Source: Lederbergia wuyishanensis | GTDB taxonomy: Bacteria; Bacillota; Bacilli; Bacillales; Bacillaceae_C | DNA length: 64,000 bases | Direction of reading: 5' to 3' | Assembly (NCBI RefSeq): GCF_022900255.1 | Contig: NZ_JALIRM010000002.1 | Location: forward strand, 248,001 to 312,000 | Shown: positions 55,100 through 63,972 of the stretch, in pieces | Layout of the letters: each line of letters starts with the position of its first letter | Numbering within the stretch: the first letter of the stretch is position 1 | Position numbers and translations under genes: made by a program | Notes under the pieces: model-generated | The model's database searches: none | What the model was told of the DNA's origin: nothing | The model's input: only the letters and a program-made list of their open reading frames with translations

Positions 55100-55696
55100 T
55101 TAAATACGTGCTGCAATTCGTTCAGCGACGGTTATAAAATAAGTATCCTGATGTGGTACGAAATCATTCTTGCTAATATATCGAAAATCAGATTCGGTTT
55201 CTGAAATCACCAATATTTCTTCTAATTCACCGAAGCAAAACTGATAAAAATCTTCGAATTTGGCTTTTACCATTCCAGATACTTCTTCAACTTGCAGGTT
55301 AAATTCTAAGTTTTGTTCAGTAATGTATAAATAATTGTTTCCAAATTCATTATCAATGAAATGACCCGTTTTAATAGTGTTCTTTATAATACCAAGCGGG
55401 ATTAGCTCATCCATCGTAACTTCAATTCCCAGTTCTTCCTGAACCTCCCTAATCCCATCTTCAACCGTTTCATCGGCAAGGATATGGCCAGCGGCTGTAA
55501 TATCTAAAAGCCCCGGAAAGTCAGCCTTCTCATCACTGCGAATTTGAAAATATATATAATTCGTTCCGTCCTCTCTCCCTACAATCCAGCATTGAAAGGT
55601 TTCATGCCAATATCCTTTTTCATGTACGTCTTTGCGGGATTTTTTCCCTACTAATTTTCCGTTTTCATCAAATATATTCAGAATTTCAATTTCCAT
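55100..55696 (-). CDS. Nudix hydrolase, isopentenyl-diphosphate-isomerase-like branch
   Basis: A 198-aa protein. The N-terminal DENGKLVGKKSRKDVHEKGYWHETFQCW is typical of Nudix proteins related to IPP isomerase. The Nudix box GHILADETVEDGIREVQEELG is complete at about 70-90. ATG 55696 follows AGGAGA. Probably a cytosolic pyrophosphohydrolase of unknown substrate. Confidence 0.82.
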   Translation of the reverse strand: MEIEILNIFDENGKLVGKKSRKDVHEKGYWHETFQCWIVGREDGTNYIYFQIRSDEKADFPGLLDITAAGHILADETVEDGIREVQEELGIEVTMDELIPLGIIKNTIKTGHFIDNEFGNNYLYITEQNLEFNLQVEEVSGMVKAKFEDFYQFCFGELEEILVISETESDFRYISKNDFVPHQDTYFITVAERIAARI

Positions 55697-55756
55697 CACT
55701 AATAGTCTCCTATTTGAAACATAATCTAATTACCTATTAAAAAATTTTAATGTCTT

Positions 55757-56107
55757 TTATCCTTCCGTCTCAATCAACTCAATGCTATTTCCATCAGGAT
55801 CTTTTACAACCGCCCGCTTCCCCCATGGACTTGCTTTCGGTTCTGTTACAATTTCCGCACCTATTAATTTAAGAGTGGCGATGACACTTTCTATATGTTT
55901 AATGCTAAATCCAAGCCGTATATTTTTATTATGATGGTGTGTTGCAGGGAAAATCTCAAAAACGATCTGGCCAAGTTCGCATGCATAATGCTCTGGACCA
56001 TTACCGTGCTGTTCTTTTTGAAATAGAAGACCTAGCTTTTTGTAAAAAGCGACTGATTCCTCTAGGTTTTTAGATTTAATAACTACAAGATTTAAAGATA
56101 TTGACAA
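55757..56107 (-). CDS. VOC-family protein
   Basis: A 116-aa protein with paired VOC modules (LEESVAFYKKLGL, DPDGNSIELIE). TTG 56107 with AAGGGG 8 nt upstream is the start. A ligand or metal function cannot be given. It lies 16 bp after a methyltransferase gene on the same strand. Confidence 0.8.
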   Translation of the reverse strand: MSISLNLVVIKSKNLEESVAFYKKLGLLFQKEQHGNGPEHYACELGQIVFEIFPATHHHNKNIRLGFSIKHIESVIATLKLIGAEIVTEPKASPWGKRAVVKDPDGNSIELIETEG

Positions 56108-56122
56108 TTACATAACCCCTTT

Positions 56123-56884
56123 TCATACCTTTTTAGCAATGCTAAACATTTCGGCAAAATCATTTACGATTGTTTTATTAGGGTTATTTTCAACATCCAA
56201 TTTCATTTTTTCTAGTCCTTCTTTGTACTCATCGTCACTTATCAACGTTAACACTGAGATATCCCTATTTTCGGCGTAAACTAAGTAATCTGTTACCTTT
56301 ATTTCTTCCATCCGGTAATTGATTTTCAAGTTGACTTCAAAACCTCTTTCTTTAAGTTCTTTGAAAATAAGATTTTTATCCCAATATCTTTTTACGTCTT
56401 CCTCATAGGCTGAAGGGAAATAATGATAAACCCACCATTGTGGCATATCGTGAATGGAAATGTTATGTAATTTATAGATACCGTCTTTTACTAGGATGCG
56501 GTGAATTTCATCTAACGCATGATCCTTCTTAGTAAAATGATGAAAAGCATAGTTATTTGAAATAAAGTCAAAGGTATCAGATTTGTATGGCATATCTTCA
56601 GCAAACCCTTGAATAAAATTGACTTCCGTTACCTTTTCCTTAGCTTTTTTTAACATCTCTTCTGATGCGTCTAATCCATACCAGCTGATACCCCTATCCT
56701 TAAAAGCTTCTAACTGCTTATCCAGATATAATCCTGTACCACAAGCTAAATCTAATATGTTATAAAACGGTTTTTCTATGTTATCTATGTATTCTTTAAT
56801 GTCTTTATCATATTGCACTTCGCTTATCCTAAATGGATTTTGGTCATACCTTTCTGCAATCTTAGAATAATTCGTTAATTTCAA
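56123..56884 (-). CDS. Class I SAM-dependent methyltransferase
   Basis: A 253-aa methyltransferase with motif I ILDLACGTGLYLD (about 42-54), an acidic residue in YGLDASEEML and NYAFHHF in the motif IV position. Small-molecule or lipid methylation is likely; the substrate is unknown. Confidence 0.82.
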   Translation of the reverse strand: MKLTNYSKIAERYDQNPFRISEVQYDKDIKEYIDNIEKPFYNILDLACGTGLYLDKQLEAFKDRGISWYGLDASEEMLKKAKEKVTEVNFIQGFAEDMPYKSDTFDFISNNYAFHHFTKKDHALDEIHRILVKDGIYKLHNISIHDMPQWWVYHYFPSAYEEDVKRYWDKNLIFKELKERGFEVNLKINYRMEEIKVTDYLVYAENRDISVLTLISDDEYKEGLEKMKLDVENNPNKTIVNDFAEMFSIAKKV

Positions 56885-57094
56885 TTACAACACCTTCTTT
56901 TTTATATAGACTATTTTCGTAAAGCATGTTGTTTGTGTAAAAGCAGGCTTGTACACCTAATCAATGAAGATTAGCTGTTCTTATCAAGTTGGCAGCTCTT
57001 TACTCGGTAGTATGGTTGATTTTTGAGGTTCAACCCATTTCTTATCATAAAAATTTATAATAAATAGCAACAATTTTTGAGAAAAGAGCCTTTA

Positions 57095-57658
57095 TTAGAT
57101 TGAATAGGTTGTACAATTCCAATGCTTCGAACTTGATTTTCCAGCTCCACTCCAGCCCATCTTTTTCAGTTCTTTTGCGATCAGCATATTGAAAAATCCA
57201 TGTCCAACCAAAACAACATGATGATACTCTTTTGCATATGTAACTAATTGAATTGAAGCTTGTTTTGCCCTCTTTTGTGCTTCTCTTAAAGATTCGCATT
57301 CTCTTGAGTAACCGATAAACCAGAGGCAGCGCAAAAGCACTGCCCACACACTTGCATATAGCCTTAATCCCCGTAATGTTACTAGAGGATTAGGCAATTC
57401 CGTTTCACGAAACAACGGGTCTGAAATCGTTTGTATAGTAGGATTTAATAGCTTGGCAGACTCAATGGACCGTGTTAAATGGCTCGTAATCAGCATTTTT
57501 GCCTTTGTTATTTTTTCAAGAGTTTCCGGAGGGTAGGATGTTTCTTCGAATACCCCATGGCTGTCATATTTCTCCACCCAATTCCTAAACTCCTGACAAG
57601 TGATTGCTTTATTTTCTGTCCACTGAGATTTCCCGTGTCTAACTAATGAAATTTCCAT
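57095..57658 (-). CDS. Histidine phosphatase (phosphoglycerate mutase-like) family protein
   Basis: A 187-aa protein beginning MEISLVRHGKSQW, with the RHG catalytic signature at residues 7-9 and the second His in VVLVGHGFFN. The start is ATG 57658, as the longer frame lies within the preceding VOC gene. The phosphoester substrate is unknown. It follows the VOC gene by 8 bp. Confidence 0.8.
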   Translation of the reverse strand: MEISLVRHGKSQWTENKAITCQEFRNWVEKYDSHGVFEETSYPPETLEKITKAKMLITSHLTRSIESAKLLNPTIQTISDPLFRETELPNPLVTLRGLRLYASVWAVLLRCLWFIGYSRECESLREAQKRAKQASIQLVTYAKEYHHVVLVGHGFFNMLIAKELKKMGWSGAGKSSSKHWNCTTYSI

Positions 57659-57665
57659 TTTAAAA

Positions 57666-58034
57666 TTATACCCACTCCAACACTTCAATCCGATTTCCAA
57701 ATGGATCGGAAACATAGAACCTGTTTGCTCCTGGAAGGTTGTTGTCTTCACTGATTTTTATATTGTTTTCTAATAGATGTTGTTTTAATTCTTCAATGTT
57801 TTCCACTTCGAAGGCAGGATGTGCTTTTTTTGCTGGTGAAAAAGGATCTTCAACTCCTACATGTATTTGCACATTGCCGTAAGCAAACCAAACTCCGCCA
57901 TTCTTTTTTAACGTTTCCGGCTTTTCAATTTCTTCAAATCCCAAAATGCCATTGAAAAAGCGTCTTGCCTCTTCTTCGCATCCCTTTGGTGCTGCTAGTT
58001 GAATATGATCAATTGCTTTAAATGTAAACGTCAT
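57666..58034 (-). CDS. VOC-family protein (glyoxalase superfamily)
   Basis: A 122-aa protein with IDHIQLAAPKGCEEEARRF and FYVSDPFGNRIEVLEW, the features of the glyoxalase fold. ATG 58034 has AAAGGA 9 nt upstream; ATG 58043 would overlap the ribosome binding site. It overlaps the HAD gene end by 17 nt, so it is coupled to it. Confidence 0.82.
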   Translation of the reverse strand: MTFTFKAIDHIQLAAPKGCEEEARRFFNGILGFEEIEKPETLKKNGGVWFAYGNVQIHVGVEDPFSPAKKAHPAFEVENIEELKQHLLENNIKISEDNNLPGANRFYVSDPFGNRIEVLEWV

Positions 58035-58698
58035 GCCCTTCATTCCTTTCCTTTACAATTTCTTTTAACTCGAGCAAATCATCAATAATATAATCAGCTT
58101 CTACATTTTTCCAACCGGCATCTCTTTTCCAAACCCCGACCATCCCAGCGTTTTGAGCTCCTTTTACATCATTTTCAGGATGATCTCCAACATACAGGCA
58201 CTCACTCGGTGACACATTAAGTTTACTCGCTGCTTTCTTGAAAATTTCAGGATTTGGCTTTTTCATCCCTTCCCATTCAGAAACTAGAATGGTTTCAAAA
58301 TAATGCTCGATTTCTAAAGCTTTGATGTTATCCGTTTGAAATTGCCCAAACCCATTCGTAATCATTCCAAGTCGAAAGTGCCCGCTTAACTCATCCAACA
58401 TCTTGATTAAATTGGGAAAGGGTACACAGTAATATTGAAATTCCTTTATATAGTCTTCCAACAAGTCTTCCCAAGAGATTTTTTCAATTTCAAACTCCTC
58501 AACCATTTGCTGATAAACCTTATCCTTCCAAACATATCCTCTACAATCCAACTCTATGAACCTGGAAATATATGTTTCATGTGGAACATTTCCAACGTAC
58601 TCTTTTAACCGCTCGTATTGTGCACGAATAAATTTCTCAACGGAGGTATCCCGATTAAGCAGCGTCCCATCCAAATCGAATATGATAGCTTTAATCAT
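58018..58698 (-). CDS. HAD-superfamily phosphatase
   Basis: A 226-aa protein with motif I FDLDGTLLNRD (7-17), motif II TNGFG, motif III Lys in KKPNPEIF and motif IV GDHPENDVKGA. It is a complete, plausible phosphatase of the YjjG/PynA-like group. It overlaps the neighbours on both sides by a few nt, forming a tight operon. Confidence 0.85.
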   Translation of the reverse strand: MIKAIIFDLDGTLLNRDTSVEKFIRAQYERLKEYVGNVPHETYISRFIELDCRGYVWKDKVYQQMVEEFEIEKISWEDLLEDYIKEFQYYCVPFPNLIKMLDELSGHFRLGMITNGFGQFQTDNIKALEIEHYFETILVSEWEGMKKPNPEIFKKAASKLNVSPSECLYVGDHPENDVKGAQNAGMVGVWKRDAGWKNVEADYIIDDLLELKEIVKERNEGHDVYI

Positions 58699-59462
58699 AC
58701 TGAAATCACCCTTTGTTTATCCCGATAGTACAGGAATACAATGACAAACACGAAGGCTGCAGCCATTAATAAAATTGTTGTATTAAGGAAAGGATGGATG
58801 CTTCCTTTCGTCATTAGAAAAATTCCGTCTCCAAAACCACCCGAAAGGCCAAAAAGCATTCCGTATGCCATATTTAATCCAAAATGGATGCCAGTAGAAG
58901 CCCAAATGCTCCCAGTTTTAAAAAATGCATATGTAAGTGAAAAACCTAACACAACGGAAAAAATAAAGTTTAAGATGCTGAGGTCACCATTCCAAAAATC
59001 ATCCAATGCATAAATCAAAATGCTTATCGCAGCAATAGCCAGAGGCGGGATTTTCCCTTTTAATACATTGATGACGAAACCTCTCGTCACTAAATCATTA
59101 ATCAACGAACCTAAGAAAAAGCCGACAATGATCTGGCCAATAACCCACCAAACCTCAAAACCAGTTTTAATACCAATAATGTTAAATTTCCCCGCAATAT
59201 CATATGAAAAATACATCAGTGCCCAACTACCAAACCCAATGAGAAAACTTGCAGCAAAAAATTTCGGCCATTTTTCCCGTACCATTCCAATTCCTCTAAG
59301 TCCTTGTAATCCATTTAATTTGGCGATAAGGGATGCAAGTGGGAAAAATAGCAGAATACTAATTAACTGAATGAAGATATTGAAATTTATAAAGTGCGTT
59401 GTGATATTGAAATATAAATCTAAGATGATAAAGCTGAATAAACCTGTAATAAATCTTTTCAT
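58695..59462 (-). CDS. CPBP-like membrane protein with degenerate protease motif
   Basis: A 255-aa protein with about seven to eight membrane helices and the general CPBP (CAAX protease and bacteriocin-processing) layout. Motif 1, normally EExxxRG, reads NDLVTRG, so both catalytic Glu are missing. Motif 2 has YALDDFW and motif 3 GIHFGLN. Proteolysis is therefore unlikely. It overlaps the HAD gene by 4 nt. Confidence 0.7.
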   Translation of the reverse strand: MKRFITGLFSFIILDLYFNITTHFINFNIFIQLISILLFFPLASLIAKLNGLQGLRGIGMVREKWPKFFAASFLIGFGSWALMYFSYDIAGKFNIIGIKTGFEVWWVIGQIIVGFFLGSLINDLVTRGFVINVLKGKIPPLAIAAISILIYALDDFWNGDLSILNFIFSVVLGFSLTYAFFKTGSIWASTGIHFGLNMAYGMLFGLSGGFGDGIFLMTKGSIHPFLNTTILLMAAAFVFVIVFLYYRDKQRVISV

Positions 59463-59496
59463 ACATTCTCCTTAAGTTTTATGTTCATCCATCATA

Positions 59497-59943
59497 TCAG
59501 AAAGTGGAGAAATATTTTTCAAAAAATTTCCTAGTGTCTGAATGTGTTAACTTTTTCAAAACATCTTCTATTTCCACAAACATTATTTCATCGATTTCAT
59601 TGTCCAAAGGCTTCAAAGAACTTGGATCACCTACATACTCAAAATGAAACATCGTCGTCTCTTGGCGGTCATATCCAATTTTGGTTCTAAGGTCAGGCGG
59701 GAATTCAAAGCAGATTTTTTCTTCAAATTGTTTAATTAAAGCATAGCTTGAAGAGCCTGTTTCTTCTTCCAGTTCCCTTAACATCGCCATTTTCAAATCC
59801 TCGTTATCCTCTACTCCACCCTTTACAAAATCCAATTCTCCTTGAATATTCTCCTTCCCTCCTATCGCATTGATTTTCACCTTATGTACAAGTAAAAATC
59901 GCGGACCGTAAGATACAATAGCTCCAACCGCTCTCCTAATCAA
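59497..59943 (-). CDS. Nudix hydrolase
   Basis: A 148-aa protein with the Nudix box GGVEDNEDLKM...RELEEETG (about 44-66). TTG 59943 with GGGGAG 6 nt upstream is a better start than ATG 59967. It overlaps the end of the phosphatase gene by 8 nt, suggesting coupling. Confidence 0.82.
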   Translation of the reverse strand: MIRRAVGAIVSYGPRFLLVHKVKINAIGGKENIQGELDFVKGGVEDNEDLKMAMLRELEEETGSSSYALIKQFEEKICFEFPPDLRTKIGYDRQETTMFHFEYVGDPSSLKPLDNEIDEIMFVEIEDVLKKLTHSDTRKFFEKYFSTF

Positions 59944-60556
59944 AGTTTTCTCCCCAGTGTGATACATCCCCTTCTAAAACAATCCTAACTTCATCTCCAT
60001 CTAACTCTATTATAGTAAGGCTTGTGTCATGAATATATGGCGGGTCCCACAAATTCTCCATCGGAAGCTTTTTAAAATAGGCTAATAATATTTTTATAAC
60101 GGCAGTATGAGTAACAATCAGAACGTTCCCGCTCTCTTCCGCTTGCTTTATGTCGTCGATTGCTTTTAGTACTCTTTCCTGTAAGTCTAAAAACTTCTCA
60201 CCCTTAGTTGGCACATACAAATGAGGAGTATTCCAAAATGCATGAAAATTAGCTGCATCATTTTCCTCTAAAAAGACTCTCGTTTTCCCTTCCCAATCCC
60301 CCATATGAATTTCTCTTAATTTTTCATCAAAAATAATGGGGATATTTCGATTTCCGCGAATTAGCTCAGACGTCAATTGCGTTCTTTTACTAGGACTGGA
60401 ATAGATGGATTGAAAATCGATATCTTTAAGCCTTTCCCCTAGTAACTTTGCATTTCGAATGCCATTTACCGTTAATTCCGAGTCTCCCCAACCTTGCATT
60501 CTAGTTTGTACATTCCATTCTGTTTCACCGTGTCTTGTAATATAGAACGTTAACAC
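59936..60556 (-). CDS. Histidine phosphatase family protein
   Basis: A 206-aa phosphoglycerate mutase-like enzyme with ITRHGETEWN (5-14) and the second active-site His in LIVTHTAVIK. It is CobC/GpmB-like in length. The role is unknown; it is coupled to the Nudix gene downstream. Confidence 0.87.
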   Translation of the reverse strand: MLTFYITRHGETEWNVQTRMQGWGDSELTVNGIRNAKLLGERLKDIDFQSIYSSPSKRTQLTSELIRGNRNIPIIFDEKLREIHMGDWEGKTRVFLEENDAANFHAFWNTPHLYVPTKGEKFLDLQERVLKAIDDIKQAEESGNVLIVTHTAVIKILLAYFKKLPMENLWDPPYIHDTSLTIIELDGDEVRIVLEGDVSHWGENFD

Positions 60557-60568
60557 TTTTCTCCACCT

Positions 60569-61039
60569 CTATAAATTATGTATTCTCTTCGTCTCCAGTA
60601 TCTGATTTATATGATGATAGGCATGCTGGTTATCATGTTTTAAAGCATCCCGAACGGTTGCTGTTCCGTCCTGATGTATAAGCACTCTATCTAAAGCGCC
60701 TGGTAAACTGTTGCAAAGATAGGTAATATACTCCCTCATAATAGTAAACAACTGTAACTCGAGCTGAAGGGATCTTTTACTATGCTCCATGTTCTTATTC
60801 CACGTATTGGGGTCGAACTCATTAAAGATAAATTTCTCACCTGTATCCGCCAACGCATAGCGATTAATTTGAAAATAGTTCAAGTCACATTCGATAATAT
60901 GGTGGGCAATTTCCCGTATCGACCATTTATCTTTGGCTCTTTTCTTACCCAGACCGCTGTCATCCAGACCCGATAAAGCTTCTACCAATTTCTTCGGCGC
61001 TTCGTTGTATTGTTTTATCAGTTCAACATCTTTCAACAA
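60569..61039 (-). CDS. DinB-family protein
   Basis: A 156-aa four-helix-bundle protein. Putative metal-binding His residues occur in IAHHIIECD and in HDNQHAYHHINQI. DinB-like proteins often serve as thiol-dependent transferases; the substrate here is unknown. Confidence 0.82.
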   Translation of the reverse strand: MLKDVELIKQYNEAPKKLVEALSGLDDSGLGKKRAKDKWSIREIAHHIIECDLNYFQINRYALADTGEKFIFNEFDPNTWNKNMEHSKRSLQLELQLFTIMREYITYLCNSLPGALDRVLIHQDGTATVRDALKHDNQHAYHHINQILETKRIHNL

Positions 61040-61063
61040 TCACTCCTCCTCTTTTAATATAGG

Positions 61064-61546
61064 TTACAGAACTTCCCACTCTTCATATCGCTCCACACCC
61101 ACCCCCAACTCTTTCGTATCTAGCCAATGTACAGCTCTCATAACGAGTGGGGAGGCATTTTCTATGCTTAAATCACTTTTCGACACCCATAAAGCCCCTA
61201 ACGAATCTTGTCCTGGAAAATGTTCAGGTTGTAGAAGCGCTCCTCCTCCAATAGATACAGTATAAAAAACGGCGATGTGATGAACATGGGTAAATCCTTT
61301 CCAGTCCCATGGCAGGATGAAGTCAGCAACTCCAACACTTTCCTCCACTTTTATAACAAAACCTGTTTCTTCCAAAACTTCTCTTTGTACACATTCTGCT
61401 AGACTCTCGCCATGTTCTAGGCTTCCACCCGGCAAATCAAATCTATTTTTATATGGGCCTCCACCCTTATTAATCACGAGTAATTTATCATCGCTCCAAC
61501 AAATTCCGTAAACCCCAAACGCTCTATGATAACGTTCATTTTCCAT
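61064..61546 (-). CDS. Nudix hydrolase
   Basis: A 160-aa protein with the complete Nudix box GGSLEHGESLAECVQREV..EETG (about 42-64). The start is ATG 61546, after AGGAGAGG; the longer frame to 61621 has no ribosome binding site. Fourth Nudix gene within 8 kb. Confidence 0.85.
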   Translation of the reverse strand: MENERYHRAFGVYGICWSDDKLLVINKGGGPYKNRFDLPGGSLEHGESLAECVQREVLEETGFVIKVEESVGVADFILPWDWKGFTHVHHIAVFYTVSIGGGALLQPEHFPGQDSLGALWVSKSDLSIENASPLVMRAVHWLDTKELGVGVERYEEWEVL

Positions 61547-61711
61547 AGTGACCTCTCCTCTAAATCTCATAAATACATATTCTCCATTCCTTATAAAAAG
61601 CCTTTTTATGAGTGAGTTCATTTTTCTCTAAAAATATGTGATTGACTACCGATATAAAAATGAAATAATAGAATTGAACATATGTCATAAAAGAAAGACA
61701 GGGTGGACAGC

Positions 61712-63391
61712 TTGATAGAATTAGCATTAAGAAAGATATTGAAGCAAGTGAAAAGTGCAAACCCAAAAACCCGTTACGAAGCCCTTGGAAAACTATATGA
61801 GTATAAGCAACAAGATGGTTTAGAAGTTCAAATTGATGTTCTGAAAGAGTTAATTAAAACAGCTGCTTCTCCATTTCCGGAGCGTGTCGATCATTGGGAT
61901 AATCCTTCTTTCTATCTCATCGATTTTGTATGTGATTTTCCAATGCCCGAAGTCGTCGAAGGTCTTATCAAGCATTTCGATGGGTTCGATGTGGATGCGA
62001 AAGAACGCGCTATAGAATTTTTATTACTAACAGAAGATGAAGAAATATTTTATTTTCTTGAAGACAAGATTGTCGAGTTGATGAACACTGTAGAATACAG
62101 TATCCCAATTGGTCAGCTTACTTCCTTCCCAATGCTCACAAAAGGAATTCTTGACGCTACATTGGACAAAGTTCATTCCGACTATTATAAATACATGATT
62201 TATGCTTTAATCCTATCTCTTAATACGTCTGGCATGGAGCAAGGTTATAAAAAAGAGTTTGTACTCTCTACTTTGCTGACGGACTATGAATCTGTGAAAC
62301 AAGAATACTTAAAATTTAATGCAGATTATTCCACTAAATATGTGTTTACAGCTTGGAAAGATAGTTATTTAACCGTTCGAAATAAAATGAGGCTTTTCAT
62401 CGGTTTAATGGAATACTATTTTTCACAAGAAATTGCCGAGGAACTCAGCGAGGCCTTACATTTCAACGATCCAATTATAAAGACAGAAGCATTGCTCGTA
62501 TGTATCGCTAAAAGGCTACCTTATCCAGAAAGCTTGTTGCTGGAATGCGCGGAGCAATTAGAAAGTGCTGAAATGATATATTGGGAATTAGTCGATAAAA
62601 ATTTGGAGCATCTTTACCCGATTACGGAAGGTAAACAACCACTTTTATCAAAAACACGACTTTTTCACACGATCGCTAATACTCCGGAAGATGAGGATGT
62701 CATTCGATATCCCGAAGACATTCAAGTGGTTGATCAAATTGAAACAGAAAACAAATATGGGCAGCCCATTCGTTATTATTTAATGAAATTTAAAGAGCAT
62801 CAGACGGAATATGTCGGCTGGGTTGGCGGTTATGCACTTGAAGAAGGGGATGATTCGGCACATTTGTGGGACGGAACATACACTGACTTCGTTGAATTTG
62901 ATTCTGCCAGCATAGAAAAGCACAAGCAGGACTTTTTTGAAAAAAGAAAAGAAGAAGAACTGGAGCACGAAAACAGCGTATATTTCGAAAGCTCTCCCAA
63001 ACTTAGTAAGGGAGCTTGGTTCTTTGTAGCTCTTCTGATTGCCCATTGGTTTAAACAAATATTATCTGGATTCAATGGCTCCATCCTGCTTTCCATTTTC
63101 TTTACTGTTGTCGGTGGAGGCTTGTGTCTATACGAACTAGCACAAAACAAAAAACGAAAAATAATCATTATCGGAGACCAACTTATCAAGCAAGATGGAT
63201 CCAAGCAAAATAGCATTTTCCTTCACGACATCAAAAAGGTAGAGTACAACAAAAAACATATTTTCATTTATAACAACAGGCAAGAACTCGCATTTAAATT
63301 CCCACTTCGATGGGTTCGTTATGATGTATTCTCCTATTTTATAAACGAGCATACCGCACATTTAAAAGAGCGTCCTTTTATCCAATCCTAA
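61712..63391 (+). CDS. Large protein of unknown function with helical repeats and membrane helices
   Basis: A 559-aa protein. Residues 1-300 are acidic, helical and HEAT-like in rhythm (pairs of helices every 35-40 residues). A beta-rich segment follows at 310-400. Two membrane helices lie at about 440-465 and 470-490, and a small C-terminal PH-like domain at 495-555. TTG 61712 follows AGGGTGG; GTG 61703 is the alternative. No family name can be given. Confidence 0.65.
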   Translation: MIELALRKILKQVKSANPKTRYEALGKLYEYKQQDGLEVQIDVLKELIKTAASPFPERVDHWDNPSFYLIDFVCDFPMPEVVEGLIKHFDGFDVDAKERAIEFLLLTEDEEIFYFLEDKIVELMNTVEYSIPIGQLTSFPMLTKGILDATLDKVHSDYYKYMIYALILSLNTSGMEQGYKKEFVLSTLLTDYESVKQEYLKFNADYSTKYVFTAWKDSYLTVRNKMRLFIGLMEYYFSQEIAEELSEALHFNDPIIKTEALLVCIAKRLPYPESLLLECAEQLESAEMIYWELVDKNLEHLYPITEGKQPLLSKTRLFHTIANTPEDEDVIRYPEDIQVVDQIETENKYGQPIRYYLMKFKEHQTEYVGWVGGYALEEGDDSAHLWDGTYTDFVEFDSASIEKHKQDFFEKRKEEELEHENSVYFESSPKLSKGAWFFVALLIAHWFKQILSGFNGSILLSIFFTVVGGGLCLYELAQNKKRKIIIIGDQLIKQDGSKQNSIFLHDIKKVEYNKKHIFIYNNRQELAFKFPLRWVRYDVFSYFINEHTAHLKERPFIQS

Positions 63392-63416
63392 AAGCAGGTT
63401 TGCCTGCTTTTTTTTG
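63392..63416 (+). terminator. Terminator of the 559-aa protein gene
   Basis: AAGCAGG (63392-63398), TTTG loop, CCTGCTT (63403-63409), then a run of Ts. Confidence 0.9.
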
Positions 63417-63458
63417 AAAAACAACAGAGTTAGGTTTTCATTTTTCATATAACAACAA

Positions 63459-63493
63459 AAAGCCTGGAAAATCTTTAACTTTTTCCAGGCTCT
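63459..63493 (-). terminator. Terminator of the Spo0E-like gene
   Basis: An 11-bp stem, AGCCTGGAAAA (63461-63471) with TTTTCCAGGCT (63481-63491). The minus strand continues TTTTTGTTG, fitting the minus-strand gene. Confidence 0.8.
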
Positions 63494-63609
63494 TCTTATA
63501 CACAGAATCATCCAAATTTTGGTAAATTTTTGGAACGTATTTTCAGTAAGCTACTCTTCCTCACATTTTTATCAGGTAGAAAAAATCCCCATAGCAAACC
63601 AGTCTCTGC

Positions 63610-63972
63610 TCACTTTAAAAGGTTATATTGATTTAATAATGAATCAAGCTCTTGGCTTAAACTTACCGTTTCAGGATCGTTTAACCCTTTAGCAGAACCG
63701 ATTAAGATCATTTCCTGCCTTACCTCAATGATCTCCATTTCAAGGATTTTTTTTACTTTATCAATATTCTCTCCCGCTACCAACTTTGAAACTTCGCTGC
63801 TTACTCTACTTTTAAAGTCGCAACACTTACTCTGTTTCTTGATGCTCTGTTCCTTTTTTCCTTCTATGTGTTTGTTTTTGTTAGGTATCATTTCCAAGTT
63901 AGATAAAACCTCGTTGCTCGCATCAGTTGACCTCAATTTAAAGGGTACTGCTCCTGCTCTATTTTTCTGCAT
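63610..63972 (-). CDS. Spo0E-like phosphatase with long N-terminal extension
   Basis: A 120-aa protein. The C-terminal 50 residues form the Spo0E hairpin with SQELDSLLNQY. The N-terminal 70 residues are basic, unstructured and unrecognised, about twice the usual family size. AAGGAG precedes ATG 63972. It probably dephosphorylates Spo0A~P; the extension may add regulation, or the true start may lie further inside. Confidence 0.75.
   Translation of the reverse strand: MQKNRAGAVPFKLRSTDASNEVLSNLEMIPNKNKHIEGKKEQSIKKQSKCCDFKSRVSSEVSKLVAGENIDKVKKILEMEIIEVRQEMILIGSAKGLNDPETVSLSQELDSLLNQYNLLK

Noticed and set aside
54571-55116. 181-codon open frame with 14-residue repeats
   Set aside because: It only reflects translation of the minisatellite, lies antisense or out of frame to real genes, and has no ribosome binding site.
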